Counted from the stretch's first letter, positions 43,657 to 53,796 are shown. The stretch is 64,000 nucleotides of DNA from SMWN01 sp965221455 (GCA_965221455.1 OZ244890.1:1054001-1118000); one strand, 5' to 3'. A program made the numbers and translations. The notes: generated by a model from the letters alone, not told the origin.

Positions 43657-44322
43657 ATGAAAGCAATCATTCTGCTCTCCGGTGGGCTTGACTCCGCTAC
43701 AACATTGGCCATTGCGAAGGGTAAAGGCTATCAATGTTATTCATTAAGTTTTAATTATGGTCAGAGGCATGCAATAGAACTCACTGCGGCAACAAAGATC
43801 GCAGAGACCTTTGGTATTATTGAACACAGAACCATGGATCTGGATCTGGCCCAAATAGGTGGCTCAGCACTGACCGACAATAATATCGATATTCCAGAAT
43901 CTCCTACGGAAGGTATCCCTATCACCTATGTACCTGCAAGAAACACTATTTTTCTCTCCTATGCTTTGGCCTGGGCTGAAGTTCTACACATCAATGATAT
44001 TTTTATCGGTGTCAATGCCATTGATTATTCCGGTTATCCAGACTGTCGAGTGGAATATATTAAAGCCTTTGAGCGTATGGCTAATTTGGCTACAAGGTCA
44101 AGTGTTGAAGGCACAAAATTTTCAATACACACACCTCTGATCAATCTCAGCAAAGTAGAGATTATTAAGCAGGGCAGTGAGCTGGATGTTGACTATGCCC
44201 TAACGATCTCATGTTATCAGGCCGATTGTGATGGCAAAGCCTGCGGCATATGTGATTCCTGTCGTTTTAGAAAAGAAGGATTTAAAACCGCCGGGATTCC
44301 CGATCCAACACGCTACAAATAA
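43657..44322 (+). CDS. queC: 7-cyano-7-deazaguanine synthase QueC
   Basis: A 221-residue ATP-dependent enzyme that converts CDG to preQ0. The PP-loop motif is LLSGGLDSATT. The C-terminal zinc site has three clustered Cys pairs (CYQADCDGKACGICDSC). The frame opens at a TTG (43633); the ATG at 43657 (MKAIILLSGG) matches the family start. Confidence 0.96.
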   Translation: MKAIILLSGGLDSATTLAIAKGKGYQCYSLSFNYGQRHAIELTAATKIAETFGIIEHRTMDLDLAQIGGSALTDNNIDIPESPTEGIPITYVPARNTIFLSYALAWAEVLHINDIFIGVNAIDYSGYPDCRVEYIKAFERMANLATRSSVEGTKFSIHTPLINLSKVEIIKQGSELDVDYALTISCYQADCDGKACGICDSCRFRKEGFKTAGIPDPTRYK

Positions 44323-44508
44323 TTACCTCATGCCACTACTAAACTAAGAAGCTGAACATAATGGGCGTGTGATTGTTAAAATTTTGATTAAGGAACGGCC
44401 ACACATCATCACCGAATACATGAGTCTTCATCTGGACAGGTATGCGAACGTAAACTAGATCCGACAATATTGAAGTATGTTTTATGATTATTTTTTTATC
44501 TCGTTAAG

Positions 44509-46344
44509 TTATTCAGTATCCTGCGGCCTTTGTTTTACCCTGGTCGTAGGCTTACCTCTGGTTTTTGTTTTTTTCTTTGATTTTGTTATAGATTTTCTGA
44601 CTTTACTTTCTCGCTGAGTCTCCTGCCTGTCGCTTTCCCCTTTTACTCTCGCGATATTAAGTTGCCGTCCTGCGACCCAGGTTTTCTTTAGATCGATAAA
44701 TACATCTTTCGGCATACCCTCAGGGAGATCAACAAAACTATATCTATCACGTATATCTATACGTCCGATGTTTTCACTATCCAGCCCCGCTTCATTAGCA
44801 ATTGCACCAACGATATTTTTAGGCTTAACTTCATGATTAAAACCAACTTCAATACGATAGGTTTGCATGCCTGACTCAGGTTTTCCGCCTTTTTCTTTGC
44901 TCCTGGATAATCTACGGCTTTCCCTTGAATCATTTCTTCTTAGATCGCTCTTCCTGTCAAATCCATCCTGCCTACGACTTCTTGAAACACAGCCCTTCTG
45001 ATCTTTTTTACCTACAGGGATCGCCTTTAACAGTAAAGGCTCTTTCCCCTGAACTAACCTTGCCAATGCTGCAGCAATTTCTGTTGCAGGAACATTATGT
45101 TCCTTCTCATATTCTTCGACTAAACTTTGATAAAAGCCTAAATCTTCTCTTGCCAAAGCATCTGTAATATTTTGTTTGAAACGGGCAACACGCTTGTCAT
45201 TGATCATGTCCGTCGATGGTAACTCCATCCTGATAATTTTTTGCCTGGTCGCCTGTTCTATTCTGCGTAACCAATGTCGCTCTCTGGGGGTAACGAATAA
45301 AACAGCTTCTCCGGTTCTACCTGCACGACCCGTGCGCCCTATTCTATGTACATAAGCTTCAGTTTCATTCGGAATATCATAATTAACCACATGACTGATT
45401 CTGTCGACATCCAGACCACGTGCAGCAACATCTGTGGCAATCAGAATATCTAATTTGCCTGATTTTAATTGTTGAATAGTGCGCTCACGTTGTTTCTGTT
45501 GTATGTCACCGTTCAAGGCAAACGCGGCATAACCACGTGCCTGTAATTTTTCCGCCAATTCAGTGGTGGCAATGCGTGTCCGAACAAAAATAATAACACC
45601 GTCATATTTCTCTGCTTCCAGAATTCTGGTCAGAGCATCCAATTTATGCGCACCACTCACTATCCAGTAGCGTTGATTGATCGTTTCAACCGTGGATGTT
45701 TTAGTTTTGATAGTTACCTGTACCGGATCTTGCAGATATTTTTTTGCAATTCTGACTATCTCATTCGGCATGGTCGCCGAAAATAAGACAATTTGCCTTT
45801 TGGCGGGTGATTGCTCAAGCACCCACTCAACGTCATCGATAAAACCCATACGCAACATTTCATCGGCTTCATCAAGTACCAGACAGTCCAACTTATCCAG
45901 TTTTAATGTGCCGCGCCGCATGTGGTCTATAACCCGGCCAGGCGTACCGACAATCACATGCGCTCCTCGTTTTAGTGTCCTGAGTTGTATGCTGTAATCC
46001 TGACCACCATAAATAGGTAAAACATGAAAACCCTTGATGTGCTTTGCATAAGTTTGGAATGCTTCTGCGACTTGAATGGCCAGTTCTCTGGTCGGAGCTA
46101 ATACTAACGCCTGCGGCAATTTTTTTCTCAGGTCAATACGTGAGAGTAATGGTAGTGCAAATGCTGCCGTTTTACCTGTTCCGGTTTGAGCTTGACCAAC
46201 CAGATCTCTTCCTCTCATAACCAGAGGAATAGTTTCAGCCTGAATCGGGGAAGGATTCTCATAACCAATATCTCTGAGCACTTTCATCAATGGTGTGCTC
46301 AAGTTCAAGTCGTCAAAACTTACCGAATTTACTTCATTGATCAT
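44509..46344 (-). CDS. deaD: DEAD-box RNA helicase DeaD/CsdA
   Basis: A 611-residue ATP-dependent RNA helicase for ribosome assembly and RNA turnover, often cold-induced. Motifs in order: Q motif YENPSPIQAETIP, motif I AQTGTGKT, PTRELAIQV, DEAD box VLDEADEML, SAT, RGLDVDRISHVVNYD and HRIGRTGRAGRTGEA. The C-terminal DbpA-type RNA-binding domain (YRIEVGFNHEVKPKNIVGAI) is followed by a basic tail rich in Lys, Arg and Thr. It is transcribed after the mltF-like gene, with a gap of about 180 bases that may hold its own leader. Confidence 0.95.
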   Translation of the reverse strand: MINEVNSVSFDDLNLSTPLMKVLRDIGYENPSPIQAETIPLVMRGRDLVGQAQTGTGKTAAFALPLLSRIDLRKKLPQALVLAPTRELAIQVAEAFQTYAKHIKGFHVLPIYGGQDYSIQLRTLKRGAHVIVGTPGRVIDHMRRGTLKLDKLDCLVLDEADEMLRMGFIDDVEWVLEQSPAKRQIVLFSATMPNEIVRIAKKYLQDPVQVTIKTKTSTVETINQRYWIVSGAHKLDALTRILEAEKYDGVIIFVRTRIATTELAEKLQARGYAAFALNGDIQQKQRERTIQQLKSGKLDILIATDVAARGLDVDRISHVVNYDIPNETEAYVHRIGRTGRAGRTGEAVLFVTPRERHWLRRIEQATRQKIIRMELPSTDMINDKRVARFKQNITDALAREDLGFYQSLVEEYEKEHNVPATEIAAALARLVQGKEPLLLKAIPVGKKDQKGCVSRSRRQDGFDRKSDLRRNDSRESRRLSRSKEKGGKPESGMQTYRIEVGFNHEVKPKNIVGAIANEAGLDSENIGRIDIRDRYSFVDLPEGMPKDVFIDLKKTWVAGRQLNIARVKGESDRQETQRESKVRKSITKSKKKTKTRGKPTTRVKQRPQDTE

Positions 46345-46527
46345 CAGAATTATTTACCCTGTAACAGCCGCCAAAACTCTCTACGACAGTCTTATGGAAA
46401 TGAGCACTTATTGTATAACTAAACTACCAGGAAATGTAGGTTTCAATCAGATTGAGTCTTCGCGAGTAAAGCTGTTTATTTTAACCTTTGCTTTACAGTT
46501 TGGAGGATAAAATAATGAAAAACCTGA

Positions 46528-48648
46528 CTAGATATCTCTATCTTTTAACGCGGTGTTAGCTCCGGCAATTTGACTATCTTCTATCAGCCCGACGTAATTA
46601 TGAAATAGAGATCTAATATTCCGAACATAATCAACCGCCTGACCACAATCACATAAACGACGTACTTCTCCTTCTTGGGTATAAGGTGTAGATAAAGCTA
46701 ACATCGCCTTCTCTACATGACCAAACCAGCGATTACTATCCAGGCCCATTTCATCTGCTAATATCCGTGCATCTTTAACTCTGTTAAAACCAGCATTGTA
46801 CGAAGCCAGGGTGAACCATGTTTTATCTTCAAGTGGTAACTCCTGTTCGAACTGATCGCGCAAAATCTTCATATATTTTACGCCAGCCGTGATATTGCTT
46901 ACCGGATCACGTAAATCTTGCACGCCCAGATCATCAGCGGTTGCAGGCATGATTTGCATAAGGCCTTCTGCACCCGCATAAGAAACTGATGCAGGGTCAA
47001 ACTGACTCTCCTGATATATTTGAGCAACGATTAAACGCCAATCGAAACTATGTTTTTCGGCATTTTTTTTCACCACTTCATCATAAGGTGAAATCTCAAT
47101 CATCTTCGCAAGAAATTTCGTTTCCTCATTTATATTGCCTGGACGGGACAGATATTTACTGTAAAGAATATTGTATGCACCTTTACGATACTCTTTTTCT
47201 ATGAAGTCGTTCACTGCATTCAGGAGTTTATTATCGCCGCTCCTTACTGCCCACGATTGGGCGACAGGCTGACTTAGTGTGAAAAGCGGTTTCAATCCAA
47301 CTTGTCGAATCAATTCCGCTTTCACTTGATGACTGCCCAATATCGTCAAATCATGCATTGCATGTGAAACGCGACATAAAATTTCTTCCATGTTTACACC
47401 GTTATCAGTCTCGATGATGTCAAATTTAATGCCTCGTTTCTGTATACTTTGCAGGAGAGTCCGGTACGGACTTTCGGGCGCAAGCGCTATTTTTCTGCCT
47501 TCAAGATCCCTGATATCTACCAAACTATCCTCTGACTCGCGGCCGATGATGACAGGAGCAGAATAATCATAAGCGGATGTCATCTTGATATTTTCATCAC
47601 GCAAACTATTTTCAGGTAATGATGCAGCAATGATGTCTCCATCACCCCTGAGTAACAATTCACGCATCTCCTCATGCGAATTGGCAAGCACAACATCAAC
47701 GTTCAACTGTTTTGATTCAGCAAATTTTTTAATAAAACCATATTCAAAACCATGCATCTTGCCGTTACTAAAGAAGTAATTGCCTGGGCTTTGGTAAGTA
47801 ATCATTCGTAGCGTCTTGCGTTCCTGAATCTTTGGCAAATCTCCCAAACGAAGATCCGCAACGGTCATGGATAAATGATTTTTATTCAAATATTCATCCA
47901 GACGATTTTGTAATACCTCCGCATCAGCCCGAACTGCCCATGAACGTGGCTCAGCTTCTGATAAATTAAATGCAACATCTAACTGAGGATGTTTGGGCAG
48001 ATATTCTCTCAGGTAATCACTATCAGCAATCGTCACATCGTACCGCCCGGAAGCGACTCGCGTCATGACATCTTCGAAAGAGGTTGTTTCAGGAATCGCG
48101 GCTAGATCCATAGCCGCATTCTCTGGAAGATATTTTTCCAAAATCGACCAGGAAGGTGATGATTTTTTTAGTGCGATCTGACGAATAAATAAATCTTCCA
48201 ATCGTTTAATCTGTGCCGTATCAGTTCGAACAACAACCTGTTGCAGAGATGTCCCCCACGAATATGTGAACTTTAGTTGGTCCGACATGCCAGAGGCAAG
48301 CGACTCTCCCTGCCCTAAAATAATATCGCCGTCACCTCGTATTAGCGCGGAGACAAGCTGCCAATCTTTATCAACGACAATCCACTCGGTAGTTAATTGA
48401 TTCTCGTGAGCAAATTGCCTGATCAGGCCCCGCTCTTTCCGTGAAATAGACTGAACTAAATTTGAACCATGATACAGCACACGCAATGAACCTTGCTTTG
48501 TTAACTCTATGTTCGGAGCTTGTTTAAGTTCAGTCGCAATACCAGAAGAAAAAGGAAAAATAACAAGCGCACAACTAATGACTGTCGACAACAAATTCCG
48601 GGCCAACGACAAAACCTTTAACGATCTCATCGCCAGTAAACAAAACAT
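46528..48648 (-). CDS. MltF-like lytic transglycosylase with two solute-binding domains
   Basis: A 706-residue periplasmic protein, longer than usual MltF (about 500). A signal peptide (STVISCALVIFPFSSGIA) is followed by two tandem bacterial solute-binding (SBP_bac_3) domains, beginning near GSLRVLYHGSNLVQ and RKTLRMITYQSPGNYFFSNG. The C-terminal soluble lytic transglycosylase domain has the catalytic Glu in QESQFDPASVSYAGAEGLMQ and then IMPATADDLGV, ASYNAGFNRVKDA. It cleaves peptidoglycan strands to anhydro-muropeptides. The duplicated sensor suggests control by a small ligand. The start is unsure: ATGs at 48648 or 48630. Confidence 0.85.
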   Translation of the reverse strand: MFCLLAMRSLKVLSLARNLLSTVISCALVIFPFSSGIATELKQAPNIELTKQGSLRVLYHGSNLVQSISRKERGLIRQFAHENQLTTEWIVVDKDWQLVSALIRGDGDIILGQGESLASGMSDQLKFTYSWGTSLQQVVVRTDTAQIKRLEDLFIRQIALKKSSPSWSILEKYLPENAAMDLAAIPETTSFEDVMTRVASGRYDVTIADSDYLREYLPKHPQLDVAFNLSEAEPRSWAVRADAEVLQNRLDEYLNKNHLSMTVADLRLGDLPKIQERKTLRMITYQSPGNYFFSNGKMHGFEYGFIKKFAESKQLNVDVVLANSHEEMRELLLRGDGDIIAASLPENSLRDENIKMTSAYDYSAPVIIGRESEDSLVDIRDLEGRKIALAPESPYRTLLQSIQKRGIKFDIIETDNGVNMEEILCRVSHAMHDLTILGSHQVKAELIRQVGLKPLFTLSQPVAQSWAVRSGDNKLLNAVNDFIEKEYRKGAYNILYSKYLSRPGNINEETKFLAKMIEISPYDEVVKKNAEKHSFDWRLIVAQIYQESQFDPASVSYAGAEGLMQIMPATADDLGVQDLRDPVSNITAGVKYMKILRDQFEQELPLEDKTWFTLASYNAGFNRVKDARILADEMGLDSNRWFGHVEKAMLALSTPYTQEGEVRRLCDCGQAVDYVRNIRSLFHNYVGLIEDSQIAGANTALKDRDI

Positions 48649-48831
48649 TCATCTAACACTTTCTCATTTACCATCATACAATGACGTGTGCGGGCACCAG
48701 TGTACGCTTTATTTATTTAATCATCTATATATTGTACTTTTGTATTTATTAAATACCAATATATTGATTTTGCGGCGCAACATATAAATAAAAACCGACG
48801 ATTCTTGCTTAGAACGCTAGAGGAACCCTGA

Positions 48832-49506
48832 TTAATTGCTATAAATTCGGCGCAGTTTCTGCAGTCTTTCAGGTGATCCAATGTCGCGCCACTGTCCCCG
48901 ATAATGGCTTCCTGACACCCGCCCGTAAGATACCGATTGTCGAATCATCGGTGCCAACGGCTTATGACCAGGCACATAGCCCTTGAAAAACTCAGGTTCA
49001 AAGACACTGATTCCACTAAATGTCAACATGGGATCACCTTCATTAAGCACCCTATTTTCGCTCAATGAAAAATCTCCTTCAGGATTGTGAACAGGATTGT
49101 CCACGAGCACAATATGTGCCAAATGACCCGATAGATTACCGGACAAATCAAGTAATTGCTGAAAAGAGAAATCAGTCCAGATATCCGCATTCACTGTTAA
49201 AAAAGGCGACTCCCCCAAAAGTGATAATGCTTTCAGTATCCCACCAGCCGTTTCCAGTGGCTGATCACCTTCTGCTGAATAGCTAATCCGCGCACCAAAG
49301 TCTTTTCCATCTCCGAAATAAGTCTCTATTTGTTCGCCAAAGACAGCGTGGTTAACAACAATATCTACAATACCGGCCTGTACAAGATTCTCTACATGAT
49401 ACTGAATCAGGGGTTTGCCATTAACCTCCAGTAGCGGCTTTGGAATTCTGTCAGTAAGTGGTTGCATACGTTCTCCACGTCCCGCTGCAAGGATCATGGC
49501 ACGCAC
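48832..49506 (-). CDS. murU: N-acetylmuramate-1-phosphate uridylyltransferase MurU
   Basis: A 224-residue nucleotidyltransferase. The N-terminal signature is AMILAAGRGERMQPLTDRIP followed by KPLLEVNGKPLI; the metal-binding Asp is in LTVNADIWTDFS. It makes UDP-MurNAc from MurNAc-1-P, the cell-wall recycling route that bypasses de novo MurA/MurB and so gives fosfomycin tolerance in Pseudomonas. It starts with GTG 3 bases after amgK. The sugar-nucleotidyltransferase fold alone would be ambiguous; the amgK partner decides the call. Confidence 0.92.
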   Translation of the reverse strand: MRAMILAAGRGERMQPLTDRIPKPLLEVNGKPLIQYHVENLVQAGIVDIVVNHAVFGEQIETYFGDGKDFGARISYSAEGDQPLETAGGILKALSLLGESPFLTVNADIWTDFSFQQLLDLSGNLSGHLAHIVLVDNPVHNPEGDFSLSENRVLNEGDPMLTFSGISVFEPEFFKGYVPGHKPLAPMIRQSVSYGRVSGSHYRGQWRDIGSPERLQKLRRIYSN

Positions 49507-49509
49507 TAT

Positions 49510-50532
49510 TTATTTTCCCTTATTGCTGAAATCATTGCTGGAGAACCCATAAAGTTGATCTTGAATTAACCCGCTTAGACCCTGCAATTCAGGGTAATCC
49601 TGTTTAAGATCGACAATGTATGAGAGTGTCCTGGGAATGTCTGCCAAATAACCTGATTTACCATCACGATGATACAAACGCGCAAATATGCCGCTGGCTT
49701 TCAGGTGTCTTTGCACGCCCATCAGATCAAACCAGCGTATCAGCTGATGTTGCTCCAACCCTGAATGATCCCGGGCAAGTTGTTTAAAAAAACTGTTTGC
49801 CCAAATTCGAATCTGCTCAGCAGGCCATTCTATATAACAATCTTTTAAGAGGGAAACCAGATCGTAAGTTAATGGACCGCAAACAGCATCCTGAAAATCT
49901 AACACACCAGGGTTACAACGAGACATCCCGAAATCACTGGAGGTACATAACATTAAATTACGTGAATGATAATCTCGATGCACGAAGACCTTGGGCTGGG
50001 CCAGTGCTTCGCTTGCCAATAATTTAAATACATCACTAAGCAGCCTGTTCATTTCTGTTGTCAACTCCAGACCAATGTGCCTTTCCAACAACCAAACTCT
50101 GAACATTTCCATTTCCTGCAATAACAATTTTTCGTCGTAAAGTGGCAAGTCAATTGTGTCTACCTGTCGCTGCATATGCAAAAGCGTCTGTATTGCATCT
50201 TGATATAATCGATCTGCGCTTTCTTCTGTCAATTCATTCAAATATTGTTTATCCCCTAAATCACTCAGCAATAAAAACCCACGTTTTATATCCTTTTTGA
50301 TCACTCTGGGTACATTAATATTGACGGCGAGTAAGCGCTCGGCGATGTTAATAAAAGCAGCGGAATTTTCCCGTGTTGGAGGCGCATTCATAACAACGAA
50401 TGTTTCATTATTATGTGTAAGCCTAAAGTAACACCGGAAACTTGCATCGCCCGAGACCGGCTCCAGCTGATAATCTTTGCTGCCGAGGATTTTACTTAGC
50501 CAATGATGAAGTTGTTGCAGGCGTGTTTTCAT
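49510..50532 (-). CDS. amgK: N-acetylmuramate/N-acetylglucosamine kinase AmgK
   Basis: A 340-residue aminoglycoside-phosphotransferase-fold sugar kinase. The nucleotide loop is PVSGDASFRCYFRL, the catalytic loop is VFVHRDYHSRNLML and the metal site is GVLDFQDAVCGPLTYD. It phosphorylates MurNAc at the anomeric carbon to feed MurU. amgK-murU form a two-gene operon, divergent from the exchanger gene. Confidence 0.92.
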   Translation of the reverse strand: MKTRLQQLHHWLSKILGSKDYQLEPVSGDASFRCYFRLTHNNETFVVMNAPPTRENSAAFINIAERLLAVNINVPRVIKKDIKRGFLLLSDLGDKQYLNELTEESADRLYQDAIQTLLHMQRQVDTIDLPLYDEKLLLQEMEMFRVWLLERHIGLELTTEMNRLLSDVFKLLASEALAQPKVFVHRDYHSRNLMLCTSSDFGMSRCNPGVLDFQDAVCGPLTYDLVSLLKDCYIEWPAEQIRIWANSFFKQLARDHSGLEQHQLIRWFDLMGVQRHLKASGIFARLYHRDGKSGYLADIPRTLSYIVDLKQDYPELQGLSGLIQDQLYGFSSNDFSNKGK

Positions 50533-50578
50533 AAAATGAAATATTCAAAAGTAGCCAATAACCGTGTGTCGAAGTTCC

Positions 50579-50618
50579 TTCCCATTTCTGGCATCATCCC
50601 TTGAAACCAGGAATGGAA
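50579..50618. promoter_or_regulatory. imperfect inverted repeat between amgK and the exchanger gene
   Basis: The arms TTCCCATTTCTGG and CCAGGAATGGAA pair, with one bulge and one mismatch, around a gap of about 15 bases. The position in a divergent promoter region suits an operator, but no regulator is nearby. Confidence 0.3.
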
Positions 50619-50673
50619 TCAAGTCAAGAACAAAGTCAAAAGTCAAATCGATAACAAAAATAAGATCATGTAG

Positions 50674-51633
50674 ATGATGATAATAAATTATTTAGGAATA
50701 TTGGCGGGTCTAGGGCTTTTGGTTTATGGCGCAGATTGCTTTGTCGAAGGGGCAGCGAATATTGCTCACCATCTGGGAATGCCACCATTGCTGATAGGTC
50801 TGACCATCGTCGGCATGGCTACCTCTGCGCCTGAAATCCTGGTTGGAGTGGTCTCGGCTTTGAATGGCAAAACCGAGATCGCGATAGGAAATGCTATCGG
50901 CTCTAACATTGCCAATATAGGACTGGTACTGGGTTTTACCGCCGTGCTCATGCCCATTACCATCGCCTCACAAACACTGAAACGTGAATTTTGTATCATG
51001 ATGTTAGCCATTCTCTTGGCACTTGGATTGATGTGGGATCAGAACCTGAGTCATCTTGATGCCATATTCCTGCTAGTTGGAATTGTCGCTGTAGTAATCT
51101 CTGTCATCGTCCTCTCAAAGAAATCAGCACAGACGGATCAGCTGCTGACAGAATTCAAAATTGAAATGTCAGAGAATTTGCATATTGGCAAGTCCGTCCT
51201 CCTATTCATCCTGGGCTTGGGTTTATTACTGGGGGGGGCAAACCTGCTGGTGGAGTGCGCCGTCATCGTTGCTAAACATTATGGCCTGAGTGATTTAATT
51301 ATCGGGCTGACAATCATTGCCATTGGCACCAGCTTACCTGAACTGGCTGCATCCATCACCGCAGTCAAAAAAGATAAAGCTGATATTGCCGTCGGTAACG
51401 TGATTGGCTCAAACATGTTTAATATGCTCGCCGTCATTGGCATTCCAGGCGTAATTCAGGCTACGGATTTTGATCTTATCGTATTAACCCGCGACTTTCC
51501 GGTCATGGTTGTTTTAACACTGCTGATGGGAAGCATGATTTTTATTCATGGTTCAGGAAAATTTGATCGCAACAAAGGTTGTATATTGTTCCTCGGTTTT
51601 ATCACATATCAATGTTGGCTGTTTAAAGGTTAG
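50674..51633 (+). CDS. yrbG: calcium/sodium antiporter (YrbG family)
   Basis: A 319-residue inner-membrane cation exchanger with about ten spans. The two inverted alpha-repeats are clear: TSAPEILVG with GNAIGSNIANIGLVLG in the first half, and TSLPELAAS with GNVIGSNMFNMLAVIG in the second. Ca2+/Na+ exchange is known for the family. It heads the kdsD-kdsC-lpt cluster, as yrbG does in E. coli. Confidence 0.94.
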   Translation: MMIINYLGILAGLGLLVYGADCFVEGAANIAHHLGMPPLLIGLTIVGMATSAPEILVGVVSALNGKTEIAIGNAIGSNIANIGLVLGFTAVLMPITIASQTLKREFCIMMLAILLALGLMWDQNLSHLDAIFLLVGIVAVVISVIVLSKKSAQTDQLLTEFKIEMSENLHIGKSVLLFILGLGLLLGGANLLVECAVIVAKHYGLSDLIIGLTIIAIGTSLPELAASITAVKKDKADIAVGNVIGSNMFNMLAVIGIPGVIQATDFDLIVLTRDFPVMVVLTLLMGSMIFIHGSGKFDRNKGCILFLGFITYQCWLFKG

Positions 51634-51642
51634 AATGGCACC

Positions 51643-52641
51643 ATGAGTAGCAGGCACAAACATACAGAACAGGAAAGTGAAAAATTACTGGTCCTGGGAC
51701 GTGCGGTCATTGCTACTGAAACCGAAGCACTGAAACAACTCAATGAGCGCATTGATGAACATTTTGTCCAGGCATGTCTTCATATGCTCAATTGCGAGGG
51801 CAGAGTGGTAGTGCTGGGCATGGGCAAATCCGGGCACATCGGCAATAAGATCGCGGCAACACTCGCGAGTACAGGAACGCCTGCATTTTTTATCCATCCA
51901 GGTGAAGCAAGTCACGGTGATCTCGGCATGATCAAAGATGATGATGTTGTCATAGTCCTGTCTAATTCTGGTGAGACTGATGAAATAATAACGTTATTAC
52001 CCATCATTAAACGCCTCGGTATACCGTTAATTACGATGACAGGAAACAGAAATTCCTCTCTGGCAAAATCTGCTTCCGTTAATATTGATGTAAGTGTTGC
52101 CAAGGAGGCGTGTCCACTTGGTCTAGCGCCCACTGCCAGCACCACAGCGGCACTGGCTATGGGAGACGCCCTGGCGATTGCATTACTCGAAGCCCGCGGT
52201 TTCAATGCTGATGACTTCGCTGTTGCACACCCGGGAGGCATGTTAGGCAGGCGCTTACTGTTGCGTGTAAATGACATTATGCATACCGATGGAGAACTAC
52301 CCGCCGTTATGGAAACAATACTGCTAAAAGAAGCCTTATATGTAATGACACAGAAAGGGCTTGGTTCAACCGCTGTTATTGACGCGGAAAACCGCGTGCT
52401 GGGTATCTTTACCGACGGCGATCTCAGACGCACACTGGACGATAACACTGATATTCATAAAGTAACAATTGCTGAAGTGATGACGCACAATTGCAAAAAC
52501 ATTACTAAGGATTGTCTGGCTGCGGAAGCACTTGCCATTATGGATACTTCCCGTATCAATGCGCTGCCTGTTGTCGACGGAAACAACAAACTCATAGGCC
52601 TGTTGAATATGCATGATCTGCTAAGGGCGAAAGTCGTCTAA
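51643..52641 (+). CDS. kdsD: arabinose-5-phosphate isomerase KdsD
   Basis: A 332-residue SIS-plus-CBS protein that converts ribulose-5-P to arabinose-5-P, the first step of Kdo synthesis for LPS. The SIS domain contains VLGMGKSGHIGNKIAATLAS, HPGEASHGDLGM and LSNSGETDE. The C-terminal CBS pair starts at VNDIMHTDGELP and TIAEVMTHNC. It starts 9 bases after the exchanger gene. Confidence 0.96.
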   Translation: MSSRHKHTEQESEKLLVLGRAVIATETEALKQLNERIDEHFVQACLHMLNCEGRVVVLGMGKSGHIGNKIAATLASTGTPAFFIHPGEASHGDLGMIKDDDVVIVLSNSGETDEIITLLPIIKRLGIPLITMTGNRNSSLAKSASVNIDVSVAKEACPLGLAPTASTTAALAMGDALAIALLEARGFNADDFAVAHPGGMLGRRLLLRVNDIMHTDGELPAVMETILLKEALYVMTQKGLGSTAVIDAENRVLGIFTDGDLRRTLDDNTDIHKVTIAEVMTHNCKNITKDCLAAEALAIMDTSRINALPVVDGNNKLIGLLNMHDLLRAKVV

Positions 52642-52643
52642 CT

Positions 52644-53186
52644 ATGTTTAAAAACCTGGACAAAAATATTCAGTACAAAGCCAAACAAATAGAACTGGCG
52701 ATCTTCGATGTTGATGGTGTTCTTACGGATGGCGGTCTAATATTGGGTGAAAACAATAATGAACACAAAGTCTTCCACTGCCGTGATGGTCTCGGTCTCG
52801 TCATGCTGCGCGAGTCGGGCTGCCATATTGCAGTCATCTCGGCGCGTTCTTCGAACATTGTGTCTGAACGCATGATGGAACTCGGCATCAAGTATGTGTA
52901 TCAAGACCAGAATGACAAAGGCAAAGCTCTGGAAAACTTGCTCAAGGAACTGAATATTGGTGCACAAGCAACGGCCTACACCGGCGATGATTTGGTTGAT
53001 TTGCCGGCGATGCGGCGTGTCGGCCTGGCAATAGCCGTTGCTGACGCCCATCCCCTGGTGGTTAAGAATGCACACTGGATCACCAAAAAAAATGGCGGAC
53101 GCGGTGCGGCGAGAGAGGTGTGCGAATTAATCATGTACGCGAGGAATACCCTTGATTCGCAAATTCAATATTTTCTCAATGATTGA
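52644..53186 (+). CDS. kdsC: 3-deoxy-D-manno-octulosonate-8-phosphate phosphatase KdsC
   Basis: A 180-residue HAD phosphatase that releases Kdo from Kdo-8-P. The HAD motif is IFDVDGVLTDGGL, with VISARSSNIVSERM and YTGDDLVDLPAMRRVGLAIA further on. It follows kdsD by 2 bases and precedes lptC. Confidence 0.96.
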   Translation: MFKNLDKNIQYKAKQIELAIFDVDGVLTDGGLILGENNNEHKVFHCRDGLGLVMLRESGCHIAVISARSSNIVSERMMELGIKYVYQDQNDKGKALENLLKELNIGAQATAYTGDDLVDLPAMRRVGLAIAVADAHPLVVKNAHWITKKNGGRGAAREVCELIMYARNTLDSQIQYFLND

Positions 53187-53235
53187 AACCACTATTTTGC
53201 ACACACCCATGGTTTTCTGCATATTTGTTTAACTT

Positions 53236-53796
53236 ATGACACCCTCGCGCCTGGTAATCGCCACTGTCCTGGCTTTGCTCATGATTGGTAGCACTTGGTT
53301 GCTGAACCAAGTCACAGAAACCGAATCAACCGATATACCGATGTTACGTCATGATCCTGATAATTACATGCATGAATTGACGACCACGACCATGAACCAT
53401 GACGGCTCACTAAAAAATAAACTTTATGCAGATTACATGGCACATTATCCAGATGGCGATACGACACAACTGCTCAGCCCCAAATTGGAAATATTTCGTA
53501 TTGCTAAACCACCGACTATTATTACTGCCGAAAAAGGCTGGGTTACAGAAAATAATGAAGTTATTCTGCTTAGCGGCGATACGAGACTGTTGCAATTGGA
53601 TAACGAAAGCGACAGAGAACTGGAAATTATTACCGGCAATGTTCGTGTTCTGATGGATCAGAAATACGCAGAGACAGATGATCCTGTGACAATATTTAGC
53701 AGGGAGGCCACGATAAAATCAACAGGTATGAATATGTACCTTGGCGAGAACAGACTAGAGCTACTGGATAATGTATACACAAAATTTTTACACTGA
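53236..53796 (+). CDS. lptC: LPS export protein LptC
   Basis: A 186-residue bitopic protein with an N-terminal membrane anchor (LVIATVLALLMIGSTWLL) and a periplasmic beta-jellyroll (MHELTTTTMNHDGSLKNKLY, TAEKGWVTENNEVILLSGDT). It carries LPS from LptBFG to LptA. Its 3' end overlaps lptA by 26 bases. Confidence 0.93.
   Translation: MTPSRLVIATVLALLMIGSTWLLNQVTETESTDIPMLRHDPDNYMHELTTTTMNHDGSLKNKLYADYMAHYPDGDTTQLLSPKLEIFRIAKPPTIITAEKGWVTENNEVILLSGDTRLLQLDNESDRELEIITGNVRVLMDQKYAETDDPVTIFSREATIKSTGMNMYLGENRLELLDNVYTKFLH

Noticed and set aside
46345..46527. Small gene in the deaD leader on the plus strand
   Set aside because: The frames at 46186-46510 are short, motif-free and antisense to deaD and its leader.
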